Shown here: positions 54,301 through 63,153 of the stretch, one piece after another
Layout of the letters: each line of letters starts with the position of its first letter
Position numbering within the stretch: position 1 is the first letter of the stretch
Origin: Bradyrhizobium sp. CCGB01
GTDB taxonomy: Bacteria > Pseudomonadota > Alphaproteobacteria > Rhizobiales > Xanthobacteraceae
DNA: 64,000 nt
Reading direction: 5' to 3'
NCBI RefSeq assembly: GCF_024199795.1
Contig: NZ_JANADK010000001.1
Location: 6,386,001-6,450,000, forward strand
The notes under the pieces: model-generated
The model's input: only the letters and a program-made list of their open reading frames with translations
The model's database searches: none
Told to the model about the DNA's origin: nothing
Program-made: the position numbers and the translations under genes

Positions 54301-57078
54301 ACGGCGTCCTCGGACGCGGCCACCCACGTCAAGACGCTCACCGCCGACGTGCAGCGTTCGCTGTCGCTGGCCGGCTCCACCACGGCGGAATCGATCACCG
54401 CCGGCGCCCGCGATGCGCAGAGCGCGCTGATCGCGGCCTCGACCGAGACCGCCAACCAGATCAAGGCGCTGTCCTCGGACGTGCAGCGCTCGCTCTCGAT
54501 GGCCGGCACCTCGACCGCCGAGACCATCATGACCGGCGCCCGCGAAGCCCAGAGCACGCTCCTCAACGCGTCCTCGGATGCGGCGAGCCAGGTCAAGTCG
54601 CTCGCGGCCGAAGTGCATCGGTCGCTCTCGCAGGTCGGCCAGTCGACCGCCGAGACGATCACGACCAGCGCCCGCGACGCCCAGAGCACCCTGCTCTCCG
54701 TCTCGGCCGAACAGACCGGCCAGGTCCGCTCGCTCGCGGCCGAGATGCAGCGCGCGCTGGCGACCGCCGGCGGCGCCACCATCGAGGCGCTGACCAGCGG
54801 CGTGCGCGAGGCCCAGGGCACGCTGATCTCCGCCTCGACGGATGCGGCAAGCCAGATCAAGTCGCTGACCACGGACATCGAGCGCACGCTGACCTCGGTC
54901 GGCGCCGACACCGCCTCGACCATCCTCAACAGCGCGCGTGAGGCGCAGACCTCGCTGACCTCGACGTCGGCGGATGCCGCCAGCCAGATCCGCACGATCT
55001 CGACCGAGATCGAGCGCGCATTGAGCACGGCCACGACCAACGCCACCAACGACATCCAGACCAGCGCGCTCAACGCCCAGAACGCGCTGATCAACGCCTC
55101 CAACGAGGCAAGCTCGCGCGTCAAGTCGAGCTCGGCCGACGTCGAGCGTTCGGTGCTCGCCGCCAGCAGCAGCTTCGGCCAAGCCATGACCGGCAAGACC
55201 GACGAGATCGTCACCTATGTGCAGCAGCAGGCCGACCGTCTGTCGAACATGATCGACGCCAAGCGCGGCGCGCTCGTCGACGCGATCGGCTCGAAGACCA
55301 GCCAGCTCACGCTCGACATCGACCGCGTCACCTCGGACGCGCTGAAGTCGATCGAGACGCGCGGCCACGCGTTCTCGCAGACGATGATGGGCAACGGCTC
55401 CGAAGTCGCCCGCACCATCAACGCGGCGAGCGAGATTGCCACCGGCGCGGTCGGCAAGTCGCTCAAGGACCTCGAACAGGCCTCGCGCACGGCGATCGAC
55501 CAGTCGCGCCAGGTCTCGATCGCGGCCGTCACCGAGATGCAGGAGACCAGCAAGATCCTGCGCACCGACACGGTGGCCCTGTTCGAGCGTCTGCGCGAAG
55601 GCAACATCCTCCTCCAGGAGGTGCTGACCGGTGCGCACGACAACCTCAACTCGCTCGAGCGGGCGCTGGTGACGCGCGTCGCCGACTTCGTCTCGGCAAT
55701 GAACGACGTCACCTCGCGCAACGGCGCGGCGACGCAGAACCTGGAAGACCAGCTCAACGTCTTCAATACGAAGACCACGCGGGCGCTGCAGGATCTCGGC
55801 GAGCTGTCGACCCAGTTCGACGCGCACGGCAAGGCCCTCGTCGAGGCCGCGCAGGTTGTCGAGCTGAGCAACAAGAACACCACCGCTTCCCTCGCCGAAC
55901 GCAAGCAGGCGCTGGAATCGCTCGTCACCACCATCGACCTGCGTACGACCGACCTCGACCAGCGCCTGTCGCGCTTCACCGGCCTGCTCGATGAATCGCT
56001 GGCGGCCGCCGAGGAGCGCGCCCGCGACATCGCCCGCGTCGTCGCGGAGACCGCCGGCGCAGGTTCGGCCGCGATCACCCGCCAGTTCGAGGCGGTGCGC
56101 GCGGCGTCCGAGGAGGAGCACCGCCAGACCATCGAGGCCATGCACGACATCTACCGCCAGACCACGGACGAGGCGGATACGATGTTCAAGCAGTCGACCG
56201 AGAAGTTCACCAACCTCGTCTCCAGCATGAAGCAGATGGCGTTCGAGATGCACAACGAGCTCGAAGCCACCCGCAACGAGCTGCGCCGCGGCGTGCTCGA
56301 GATGCCCCAGGAGGCCGCCGAGAGCACTGCGCAGATGCGCAAGGTGATCGTCGACCAGATCGAGGCCCTCGCCGAGCTCAACCGCATCGTGGCCCAGCAC
56401 GGCCGCGGCCTCGACGTCTCCACGGCGGGCCGCGCCGGCGCACAGCGCCAGGAAGAGCCGATGCTGGCGGCCGTCGGCACGCGCAACGCCGAGACGCGCG
56501 TGCGCGACAACGGCAGCGCCTCGACGCTGCCGCCGCCGGACCTCGGCCTGCCGGCCGCCTCGCGCCGCACCGAAGCGCCGCCGGTCGCGCCGGCGGGCAA
56601 CGACCAGGGCCGCGACGGCTGGCTGTCGGACCTCCTCAACCGCACGGACGCCAACCAGGGTGCGCCGACCGGTCGTGAGGCTCCCCGTGGCCGCGCCACA
56701 CCCGCGCAGCAGCCGCAGCCGCAGGCCCCACAGGCCAGCAGCAATCCGCTGGAATCGCTGTCGCTCGACATCGGCCGGCTGATGGACCGCAACCTCGCGG
56801 CCGAGATGTGGGACCGCTACCAGCGCGGCGAGAACAAGGCGTTCACCAAGCGCCTGTACACGCCCGCCGGCCAGAAGGCCTTTGACGAGGTCGCCCGCAA
56901 GTACCGCGCCGACCGCAACTTCAAAGGCACCGTCGACCGCTACGTCGCCGAGTTCGAACGCCTGCTCGACGAAGTCGCCCGCGACGGCCGCGGTCCGCAG
57001 GAGCTGCGCAACCACCTGACCTCGGAGACGGGTCTGGTCTACACGCTGCTCGCGCATGCGGCCGGACGGCTCGGCTAA
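51370..57078 (+). CDS. Giant coiled-coil membrane protein, GPR (growth pole ring)-like
   Basis: 1902 residues. N-terminal cytoplasmic ~100 residues with a proline run; two membrane helices at about 107-131 and 141-166. Residues ~170 to 1630 are almost wholly alpha-helical, with repeats of 22 (635-766) and 44 residues (881-1276), as in apolipoproteins A/E. A linker rich in Pro and Gln (about 1690-1800) leads to a conserved helical C-terminal domain (MDRNLAAEMWDRYQRGENKA, YTPAGQKAFDEVARKYRADR). The Agrobacterium GPR protein, a ~2100-residue ring at the growth pole with apolipoprotein-like domains and a similar architecture, is the best match. It was shown to be needed for polar growth. Role as a scaffold for polar growth is inferred. 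CtrA-type boxes upstream fit cell-cycle control. A bidirectional terminator follows. Confidence 0.8.
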   Translation: MANTPKKVKDPTEVALSAIQEALNISDTAADTSRNASMRNETSPPVPPPPPIFDEPSFEPRPAANERAVFDPIEEPRTSRRAANDDRETIGQLLQALQKGRPARSVYTFATIFAGVWLAACAALTVGFLPSIQAAMGQSGGVLVIAGLIAMFFAPIMLFYFLASLVWRGQEMRMIAQAMAQVAIRFSEPEGSASDSMVTVGQAIRREVAAMGDGIERAIARAGELETLVANEVAALERAYSDNEVRIRALLQDIAHQRDNLVGQAEQVRSAISGVQIDLRHDIALISDAIASRVDEVAKSITGALEERGAHITGALSNAGDNMILALGERGGDLLDRLEEASNETTRAVLDASERLTTSLNFKTGHVHDEFVDLADRVHEMLNERIDRITGEFEQRSAAIVDGISERTELVHDSLKNSSDSLLLELELRSNDLSAKIDDAGNRLAGHIMTSGDKASEALDATVNTLVAKVVSQTETAHDSLSLQMSAFDELVKNQGTELVEKFARDSGTLGALITRHISEFDRTVKTFGGEIVDRMGQRTQDIHESLKTYVDNFDTRFTSNGGAITAVLDQRLVQFETTVGERVNNLDSSLSGKIASLDGTIEGHIRTFDDQLVGRVAALEQSFDTRAKSVTETIDGRLNVLASSLTDGAAQAIQSIDSRLTHLTTSLTDGASQAIETIDTRLNHLTSSLTDGASQTIQSIDTRLTHLTTTLTGGASQALESIDSRLTYLTSAVTNGASQAVQSIDTRLTLLTSTLTDGTAQAIEAVDRRITGVADLIDGRSTHLTDTVTARFQDIHQAIETKVGSVANDIDVRVAQFEDLLGSRVEAVAGRIESSGRQASEDMMSRAEMISTAIRSHVEDAERSLTNLVVNTSETIQTGARTAQQSLMTVSSDVNAQLKMTSSEVERALTAVGTGAANSILTSAREAQSTLVAASGDASNQIKSLSVDVERTLSAAGSATAASILAGAREVQTTLVTASSDAATHVKTLTADVQRSLSLAGSTTAESITAGARDAQSALIAASTETANQIKALSSDVQRSLSMAGTSTAETIMTGAREAQSTLLNASSDAASQVKSLAAEVHRSLSQVGQSTAETITTSARDAQSTLLSVSAEQTGQVRSLAAEMQRALATAGGATIEALTSGVREAQGTLISASTDAASQIKSLTTDIERTLTSVGADTASTILNSAREAQTSLTSTSADAASQIRTISTEIERALSTATTNATNDIQTSALNAQNALINASNEASSRVKSSSADVERSVLAASSSFGQAMTGKTDEIVTYVQQQADRLSNMIDAKRGALVDAIGSKTSQLTLDIDRVTSDALKSIETRGHAFSQTMMGNGSEVARTINAASEIATGAVGKSLKDLEQASRTAIDQSRQVSIAAVTEMQETSKILRTDTVALFERLREGNILLQEVLTGAHDNLNSLERALVTRVADFVSAMNDVTSRNGAATQNLEDQLNVFNTKTTRALQDLGELSTQFDAHGKALVEAAQVVELSNKNTTASLAERKQALESLVTTIDLRTTDLDQRLSRFTGLLDESLAAAEERARDIARVVAETAGAGSAAITRQFEAVRAASEEEHRQTIEAMHDIYRQTTDEADTMFKQSTEKFTNLVSSMKQMAFEMHNELEATRNELRRGVLEMPQEAAESTAQMRKVIVDQIEALAELNRIVAQHGRGLDVSTAGRAGAQRQEEPMLAAVGTRNAETRVRDNGSASTLPPPDLGLPAASRRTEAPPVAPAGNDQGRDGWLSDLLNRTDANQGAPTGREAPRGRATPAQQPQPQAPQASSNPLESLSLDIGRLMDRNLAAEMWDRYQRGENKAFTKRLYTPAGQKAFDEVARKYRADRNFKGTVDRYVAEFERLLDEVARDGRGPQELRNHLTSETGLVYTLLAHAAGRLG
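53272..53667 (+). repeat. Six tandem 66-bp coding repeats (22 residues each)
   Basis: Consensus IDxRLTxLTSSLTDGASQAI plus two residues, six copies in residues 635-766, with a seventh degenerate copy after them. The 22-residue period is that of amphipathic apolipoprotein helices. Bases differ between copies more than residues do, so the array is old. Confidence 0.92.
54010..55197 (+). repeat. Nine tandem 132-bp coding repeats (44 residues each)
   Basis: Consensus starts AREAQSTLxxASSDAASQ, continues with IKSL and a D/E-V-x-R-S/T-L helix, then A-G-x-x-T-A-E-x-I. The nine copies fill residues 881-1276 exactly with no gap. The 44-residue unit is 2 x 22. The last two copies are the most diverged. 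Confidence 0.95.
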
Positions 57079-57105
57079 GCGGCAAGGCTCGCAAACAGCA
57101 CAGTG

Positions 57106-57133
57106 AAAACGGAGGCCTCGCGGCCTCCGTTTT
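57106..57133. terminator. Bidirectional terminator after the GPR-like gene
   Basis: AAAACGGAGGCC-TCGC-GGCCTCCGTTTT, 12-bp stem with T-runs on both strands. It also serves the response regulator that ends at 57151 on the minus strand. Confidence 0.92.
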
Positions 57134-57150
57134 GTTTTCGCGGCAGGAGC

Positions 57151-57798
57151 TCACGCCCCGCCGGGTTGGCCGAATGCCAGCCGCTCGGCCAGGACCGCGG
57201 CCTGGGTGCGCGAACCGACGCCAAGCTTGCGCAGAATCGTCGAGACATGGCCCTTCACGGTCTGCTCGGCGATGTCGAGCTCGCCCGCGATCTGCTTGTT
57301 GAGCTTGCCGTCGACGATCATTGCGAGAATGCGCAGCTGCTGCGCGGACAGCGAGGCCATTCGCCCCGCGAGCTCGACATCGGCGCTCTGAATCGAGCCG
57401 CGGCCGCCGACATTGGGCGGCATCCAGATCTCGCCGGCGAGGATTTTCATGATCGCATCCGCCATCTCGGACAGGCCGAGCGATTTCGGGATGTAGCCGG
57501 ATGCGCCGTAGGCGACGGCGCGGCGGATCGTGGCGGCGTCCTGCCGCGCGGAGATGATCGCCACCGGCACCGTCGGGAATTGCGCCGACAGGATGAACAG
57601 CGCGGCGAACCCCTGGATGCCCGGCATGGTCAGATCCCAGAGGATCAGGTCGATCTCGTCGGACTGGGCCGTCAGGACGGCGATGGCCTCGTCCAGCGAC
57701 TGGCAGGCGACGATGTCGAGATCTGGCAGCACGCTCGACAACGCGCTCCGCAACGCGGCCTGTACCAGCGGATGATCGTCGCCGATCAGGATGCGCAT
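57151..57798 (-). CDS. mctR: LuxR/NarL-type response regulator (MctR-like)
   Basis: 215 residues. The receiver domain has acidic pocket D7/D8 and phospho-acceptor D55 (LILWDLTMPG). The LuxR helix-turn-helix (LSAQQLRILAMIVDGKLNKQ) is C-terminal. GGAGG lies within the end of the kinase gene 9 nt before the ATG, and the two genes are 2 bp apart. In Rhizobium leguminosarum mctSR controls the monocarboxylate permease gene mctP, and this locus has the same set of genes, so the assignment is by context. Confidence 0.85.
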   Translation of the reverse strand: MRILIGDDHPLVQAALRSALSSVLPDLDIVACQSLDEAIAVLTAQSDEIDLILWDLTMPGIQGFAALFILSAQFPTVPVAIISARQDAATIRRAVAYGASGYIPKSLGLSEMADAIMKILAGEIWMPPNVGGRGSIQSADVELAGRMASLSAQQLRILAMIVDGKLNKQIAGELDIAEQTVKGHVSTILRKLGVGSRTQAAVLAERLAFGQPGGA

Positions 57799-57800
57799 CG

Positions 57801-60800
57801 TCAGGGAGCCTCCAGTTTAGTCCCGAACTGCCGGCTCAGGGCTTCGCCGCCGAGGAAGCGCCGCAGAGCTGCCGGCTTGACCGGCTTCGACAGGATCTCG
57901 CAGCCGCGCGCCCTCGCCTCCTTGCGCACCGTCTCGCTGCGATCGCCGGTGACGACCAGCGCGCGGACGGCGCGACCTGACTTCTGCCTGAGATCGTCGA
58001 GAAAGTCCAAGCCGCTGCGGCCGCCATCGAGATGGTAGTCGAGCAACACGACGTCGGGCGGACTGGCCGTGGCTGCAGCCATCGCCTCGGCGGTATTTGC
58101 CGCGACCAGCACGCGATGCCCCCAGCCGCCGAGCAGCGCCGTCAGGCCCTTGAGGATCGTTGCATCATTGTCGAGACACAGGATCGTCAACGGCCGTTCC
58201 GCCGCCGCGGGCGCTGCAGTCGCGCGATTGCGCTGAAGCGGCCTGCCCGGCCCGCGCGCAAGCGGCACCGTGACGGCAAAGCACGACCCGTGCCCAGGGC
58301 GCGAACGGACGTCGACGGGATGGTCCAGCAGCCGCGACACACGATCGACGATGGCGAGCCCCAGGCCCAATCCCTTCTCCGACCCGGGCGTGAGACGCTG
58401 GAACTCTTCGAATATGCGTGACTGGTCCCCCGCCGCGATCCCGACGCCGGTATCCCAGACCTCGATGCGCAGCTCGTCGCCGCGCCGCCGGCAGCCGAGC
58501 AGGATGCGTCCCTCGGGCGTGTAGCGGAGCGCGTTGGACAGCAGGTTCTGCAAGATGCGGCGCAGCAAATGCGGATCGCTGCGCACGGCGAGGCGGCAAT
58601 CGACGACGCGGAGGACGAGCCCGCGCTCGTGCGCCATCGCCGAGAACTCGACGTTCAGCTGCACGAGCAGATCGGCGATCGGAAAGTCGAAGGCCTCGGC
58701 GCGAACGGCGCCGGCATCGTAGGAGGAGATGTCGAGCAGCCTGTCCAGCACGTGCTCGGTCGAGCGTAGCGCCGCAATCGCGCTGCTCGCCAAGGTGCGC
58801 TCCTTGTCGGCATCGCCGGCTCGCGACGAGGCCTGCAGCAGGCTCTCGTCGAGCGCGGACAGAAACAGACGGGCCGCGTTCAGCGGTTGCAGCAGATCGT
58901 GGCTGGCCGCCGCCAGGAAGCGGGTCTTGCCGAGATTGGCCTGCTCGGCCTCCGCCTTCGCCTGCTCGAGCGCCTCGGTCCGCTCGCGGACACGCAGCTC
59001 GAGCCCCTCATTGGCGCGCCGCAGGGCTTCCGCGGCACGGTGACGCTCGGTGACGTCGGTGTAGGTCGAGACGTAGCCGCCCTCGGCAACGCGGTCGTAG
59101 ACGATCTCGAGCACCGTGCCGTCCGGCCGCTTGCGCTCGTACAGATAGGGCCAGCGCTGCGTGGCGACGTCACGATTGACCAGGAGCGCGGCGAATTCGG
59201 ACGCGGCATATTCACCGCGCTCGACGTTGAAGGCGATGAGCTCCGCCAGTGGAAGCCCCACGCGAACGAAATCCGGCGGCAGGTCCAGGAGCGCGATGAA
59301 CCGGCCGTTCCATGCCGTGATGTTGAAATCCGCATCGAATGCGCAAATGCCCTGCGGCACGCTCTCCAGCGTGCTCTGCAGGAGGCTGCGGTTGAAGCGC
59401 AACGCCTCCGAGGCTTCATCGAGCATCGCCATCGCCGCCCGCCGCGACAGCGAGTGCCCTTCCAGCGACGCCGCGATCACCACGCGCGCCGATGCCGCAC
59501 CGATCGCGCCGGCAAGCAGGTTCTCGGTGAACCGGATCGAGTCGAGATCGACGAGCCCCGACGGATCGAGTCGCGGCCCGGTGCCGGCGATGCGAGCCGC
59601 GAGATAGCCGTCGAAGGCCGCCACGCCGCGCTCCGCGCCGACAAACCGCAGCGCCAGCGCGCGGAGATCGTCGAGCCGGACCACCACGCGGGAGGACAGT
59701 TTCGGAATGGACTCGCGGACCACACCATCGGCAAAAGCCGCGGCCTGGTTGCGCTCGACGGTGGATTGCCGCCCCAGCGCCGAGAACATGAGGAAACAGA
59801 CGAGGTTGGCGCCGAGGCTCCAGAGCGTGGCGTGCGAGATCGGATCGATCCCTCCGAGGCCGAGCAGCGCGTTCGGCCTGAGCCAGGCGAGCTGCCACGG
59901 GCCTTGGCGAACGATCTCCTCGATCGCGGGCCAGAGTGGCGCCGCCGAGGGCAGCAGCAGCGTATAAGCCCAGACGAAAAACCCGACTGCGATCCCGATC
60001 GAGGCGCCGGTCTTGTTGGCGCGCGGCCAGAACAGCCCTCCGACGAACGCCGGACCGAATTGCGCGACCGCGACGAACGATAGAAGTCCGATCACGGTGA
60101 GCGGATAGGACTGGTTGACCAGGCGGTGCATCAGATAGGCGAGCAGCAGGATGCCGAGTATCGAGAGCCGCCGCACGGCCACCAACACCGACGTCATCGG
60201 CCGGCTCTGCGCACGCAGGCCGAAGAAGCGCGACCGCAGCAGCAGCGGCATGATGACGTCGTTGCAGAGCATGGTGCTGAGCGCGACGGAGGTCATGATC
60301 ACCATGCCGGTAGCGGCCGACAGCCCGCCCAGGAAGGCGATCAGGCTGACGGTGCTCGCGTCCGCCGCGATCGGCAGCGAGATGACGTAGGTGTCGGGGT
60401 CCATCATCGCGCCGAACCGGTCGAGACCGGCCGCGGCGATCGGCAGGATCAGCAGGCTGAACAGCGCAAGATACGCAGGATAGAGCCACGCTGCGGTGCG
60501 CGTGTGGCTCGGGCTCTCGTTCTCGACGACGGCGACGTGAAATGCCTGCGGCAGGCAGAGGAAGGCGATCGCCGAGATGATGATCGTCGAGGGCCAAACC
60601 GGCTGCGTCGGATCGAAGGCGAGAATGCCGGCCAATTGCGGATCCGATTGGAACTGCGACAGCAGGGCGGCCGGCCCGCGCGAGAGGCCGAACAGCACGA
60701 ACAGCGCAACGATCAGGAATGCGACCAGCTTGACGACGCTCTCGAAGGCGATCGCGAGCATCAGGCCGCGATGATGCTCGCTGGCATGGACATGCCGGAC

Positions 60801-61349
60801 GCCGAACACGATCGCGAACAGCGCCATCGATGCCGCGACGCCGAACGCCGAATCCTGCCAGAACCGCAATGCCTCGCCTCCGGCACGCTCGGGCTGGAGG
60901 ATCAGATAGTCGAAGCTCTTGCCGACCGCCTTGAGCTGAAGCGCGATGTAGGGCAGCACGCCAAGCAGCGATGCGAGCGTCACGAAGGCGGCGAGCACCT
61001 GACTCTTGCCGTAGCGCGCGGCGATGAAGTCCGAAATCGAGGTGACGTTCTGCGCCTTCGCGATCGCGATCACCTTGGAGAGGAGCGGCTGGCCGAACAG
61101 CAGGACCAGGGTCGGGCCGATATAGATCGTGGCGAAGTCCAGTCCGCTGGTGGCGGCCCGCCCGACCGATCCGTAGAAGCTCCACGAGGTGTTGTAGACC
61201 GCAAGCGTCAGGCAATAGCTGATCGCGGCCGCCCAGGAATTTGGCGAGACCAGCGGGCCACCGGCGCTCCGTCGATCGCCCCACCAGGCGACCAGGAACA
61301 GCGTGGTCACATAGCCGGCTGCGACCGCGAGAACGAACCACGCCTGCAA
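57801..61349 (-). CDS. mctS: Hybrid histidine kinase with N-terminal sodium:solute symporter domain (MctS-like)
   Basis: 1182 residues. About 13 membrane helices (1-500) form a Na+/solute symporter (SSS) domain that probably senses or binds the substrate. A PAS-like domain follows (ICAFDADFNITAWNGRFI), then a coiled coil and HisKA with H817 (AAASHDLLQPLNAA). The ATPase shows NLLSNALRY, DTGVGI and GLGLGLAIVDRV. The receiver domain at the C-terminus has D1104 (VVLLDYHLDGG). Length and order match the MctS/CbrA-like symporter-kinase class. It is encoded with its regulator (after) and a permease (before), as in mctSRP. Confidence 0.9.
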   Translation of the reverse strand: MQAWFVLAVAAGYVTTLFLVAWWGDRRSAGGPLVSPNSWAAAISYCLTLAVYNTSWSFYGSVGRAATSGLDFATIYIGPTLVLLFGQPLLSKVIAIAKAQNVTSISDFIAARYGKSQVLAAFVTLASLLGVLPYIALQLKAVGKSFDYLILQPERAGGEALRFWQDSAFGVAASMALFAIVFGVRHVHASEHHRGLMLAIAFESVVKLVAFLIVALFVLFGLSRGPAALLSQFQSDPQLAGILAFDPTQPVWPSTIIISAIAFLCLPQAFHVAVVENESPSHTRTAAWLYPAYLALFSLLILPIAAAGLDRFGAMMDPDTYVISLPIAADASTVSLIAFLGGLSAATGMVIMTSVALSTMLCNDVIMPLLLRSRFFGLRAQSRPMTSVLVAVRRLSILGILLLAYLMHRLVNQSYPLTVIGLLSFVAVAQFGPAFVGGLFWPRANKTGASIGIAVGFFVWAYTLLLPSAAPLWPAIEEIVRQGPWQLAWLRPNALLGLGGIDPISHATLWSLGANLVCFLMFSALGRQSTVERNQAAAFADGVVRESIPKLSSRVVVRLDDLRALALRFVGAERGVAAFDGYLAARIAGTGPRLDPSGLVDLDSIRFTENLLAGAIGAASARVVIAASLEGHSLSRRAAMAMLDEASEALRFNRSLLQSTLESVPQGICAFDADFNITAWNGRFIALLDLPPDFVRVGLPLAELIAFNVERGEYAASEFAALLVNRDVATQRWPYLYERKRPDGTVLEIVYDRVAEGGYVSTYTDVTERHRAAEALRRANEGLELRVRERTEALEQAKAEAEQANLGKTRFLAAASHDLLQPLNAARLFLSALDESLLQASSRAGDADKERTLASSAIAALRSTEHVLDRLLDISSYDAGAVRAEAFDFPIADLLVQLNVEFSAMAHERGLVLRVVDCRLAVRSDPHLLRRILQNLLSNALRYTPEGRILLGCRRRGDELRIEVWDTGVGIAAGDQSRIFEEFQRLTPGSEKGLGLGLAIVDRVSRLLDHPVDVRSRPGHGSCFAVTVPLARGPGRPLQRNRATAAPAAAERPLTILCLDNDATILKGLTALLGGWGHRVLVAANTAEAMAAATASPPDVVLLDYHLDGGRSGLDFLDDLRQKSGRAVRALVVTGDRSETVRKEARARGCEILSKPVKPAALRRFLGGEALSRQFGTKLEAP

Positions 61350-61457
61350 GACATCCTCACCCGAAACCGTCCGATCCGCCCGCGACGAGCGGCTCCGGAG
61401 CGCGGGCGGATACTAGAACGTTTTCAATCGCATGGAAGGCTATTCATTGCGGAGAAG

Positions 61458-61485
61458 ACCGGCGGCCGGATCTCCGGCCGCCGGT
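61458..61485 (-). terminator. Hairpin after mctP
   Basis: ACCGGCGGCCGGA-TC-TCCGGCCGCCGGT, 13-bp stem. There is no T-run on the minus strand, so it may only attenuate transcription between mctP and the kinase gene (147-bp gap). Confidence 0.55.
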
Positions 61486-61496
61486 GGCGCATCATC

Positions 61497-62987
61497 TCAG
61501 GCCGCCTCGCGGGACAGCCGTTCCTGGGGCATGCGCTTGAGCACCAGGTTGACCGCGACGGCAACCACGATGTTGAGCGCGAGCGCCAGCAGGCCGGTGT
61601 AGATGGCAACCGGGCCCATGCCGTAGTCGACGCTGTGCAGCGGCTTCAGCCCGTCCGACCAGGCGAGCCACGATCCGCCTGCAAGGCCGACGGCCCAGCC
61701 GGCCAGCAGCGCTGTGCTCGAGAACCAGTTCAGATAGAGGCCGAACACCAGCGCCGGCAGGGTCTGGAGGATCCAGAGTCCTCCGAGCAGCTGCAGGTCG
61801 AGCGCGAACTGCGTCGGCATCAGCAGGATGGCGAGCAGTGCGCCGACCTTCACCAGCATGGAGGTGATCTTGGCGACCTTCGCCTCACCCGCCGGCGTCA
61901 CCTTCGGGTCGACCCACACCTTCCAGAAGTTGCGGGTGAACAAGTTGGCCGCGCCGATGCTCATGACGGCGGCGGGCACCAGCGCGCCGATCGCGATCGC
62001 GGCGAAGGCGAAGCCCGCGAACCAGCTCGGGAACAGCATCTTGAACAGCTCGGGCACGACGTCGTTGTTGCTCGCGAGCTTCAACCCCGCCGCATGGCCC
62101 ATGTAGCCAAGCAGCGCGAGCAGACCGAGCAGCAGCGTGTAGGCCGGCAGCAGCATCGCATTCTTGCGAATGGTGTTGCCACCCGAGGACGCGAAGATGC
62201 CGGTCAGCGTGTGCGGGTACATGAAGGCGGCGAGCGCCGAGCCCAACGCCAGCGAGGCATAGGGCACGATCTGCGCCGGCGACAGCAGGATCCCGCCAGA
62301 ACCCTTTGCGGCGAATGCCGCATCCGCCGCGGTGAAGATCGCGCCGTAGCCGCCAAGCCTGGACGGCACGATCGCGATCGCGGCGATCACCACGATGTAG
62401 ATCATGATGTCCTTGACGAAGGCGATCAGCGCCGGTGCGCGCAGGCCCGACGAATAGGTGTAGAGCGCGAGCACCAGGAAGGCGAGAACGAGCGGCACTT
62501 CGCCGTGAAGGCCGAGCGCCTTGATCGCGACCTCCATGCCGATCAGCTGGAGCGCGATGTAGGGCATCGTCGCCAGCACGCCGGTGGCCGCGACCGCGAG
62601 CTCGAGACCGCGCGATCCGTAGGCGCCGCGTACCACGTCACCCGCGGTGACATAGCCGCGTTCCTTGGCGACCTTCCACAGCACCGGCATCACCGCGAAC
62701 ACGAAGGGGTAGACGATGATGGTGTAGGGAAGCGCGAAGAATCCGTAGGCGCCGACCGCATAGACCAGCGCAGGAACGGCGATCACCGTATAGGCAGTGT
62801 AGAAATCGCCGCCGACCAGGAACCAGGTGATCCAGGTCCCGAACTTGCGGCCGCCGAGGCCCCACTCGTCGAGATGGGCGAGCGTCTCCGGCTTGCGCCA
62901 CCGCGAGGCGACGAAGCCCATGCCGGTGACGAGGATGAACAAGGCGAGGAATACGGCGAACGCCGCGCTATCGACGTTAGTCAACAT
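61497..62987 (-). CDS. mctP: Sodium:solute symporter, monocarboxylate permease (MctP-like)
   Basis: 496 residues, about 13 membrane helices, SSS family. LGGRKFGTWITWFLVGGDFY and MPYIALQLIGMEVAIKALGL are conserved. Rhizobium leguminosarum MctP imports lactate, pyruvate, alanine and other monocarboxylates. The neighbouring SSS-kinase, LuxR regulator and DUF3311 gene form the same module. Its start overlaps the end of the DUF3311 gene by 11 bp. Exact substrate range cannot be read from sequence. Confidence 0.9.
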   Translation of the reverse strand: MLTNVDSAAFAVFLALFILVTGMGFVASRWRKPETLAHLDEWGLGGRKFGTWITWFLVGGDFYTAYTVIAVPALVYAVGAYGFFALPYTIIVYPFVFAVMPVLWKVAKERGYVTAGDVVRGAYGSRGLELAVAATGVLATMPYIALQLIGMEVAIKALGLHGEVPLVLAFLVLALYTYSSGLRAPALIAFVKDIMIYIVVIAAIAIVPSRLGGYGAIFTAADAAFAAKGSGGILLSPAQIVPYASLALGSALAAFMYPHTLTGIFASSGGNTIRKNAMLLPAYTLLLGLLALLGYMGHAAGLKLASNNDVVPELFKMLFPSWFAGFAFAAIAIGALVPAAVMSIGAANLFTRNFWKVWVDPKVTPAGEAKVAKITSMLVKVGALLAILLMPTQFALDLQLLGGLWILQTLPALVFGLYLNWFSSTALLAGWAVGLAGGSWLAWSDGLKPLHSVDYGMGPVAIYTGLLALALNIVVAVAVNLVLKRMPQERLSREAA

Positions 62988-63153
62988 GGCGCACGCTCCT
63001 GTAGACGATGTAGGTGAGGAGCGAGGTCAGCGGCACCCAGGCGAGCTGATACCAGTAGAAGAACGGGAAGCCGAACAGATAGGGCTCCCGGACATTGTAG
63101 AACGGCACGATCATCAGGCCGATGAACGGCAACAGCAGCAACAGACGTATCAC
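62977..63153 (-). CDS. DUF3311 small membrane protein (GTG start)
   Basis: 58 residues: two hydrophobic helices (IRLLLLLPFIGLMIVPFYN and WVPLTSLLTYIVYR) joined by EPYLFGFPFFYWYQLAW. This is the DUF3311 pattern. Small proteins of this family are encoded directly before SSS permeases and probably assist them. Start is GTG at 63153 with GGGGAGGAGAGC just upstream. The stop lies inside mctP, 11-bp overlap, so the two are translationally coupled. Confidence 0.88.
   Translation of the reverse strand: MIRLLLLLPFIGLMIVPFYNVREPYLFGFPFFYWYQLAWVPLTSLLTYIVYRSVRHVD

Noticed and set aside
53272..55197. Regular tandem repeats that could suggest a CRISPR array or minisatellite
   Set aside because: Periods are 66 and 132 bp, the repeats keep frame, and conservation is at the protein level. 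There are no unique spacers and no cas genes.
52222..57057. A 1611-codon open frame on the minus strand, opposite the GPR-like gene
   Set aside because: It is the mirror of a GC-rich, repeat-built gene. Its product is low-complexity (Arg/Gly/Val/Asp), and has no start context or domain. The plus-strand product has clear membrane helices and exact protein repeats.
60126..63017. A 963-codon plus-strand frame opposite the symporter-kinase and mctP
   Set aside because: It crosses two real genes and the gap between them. Its composition (Arg, His, Gln, Glu, Gly) is that of an antisense codon-bias shadow.
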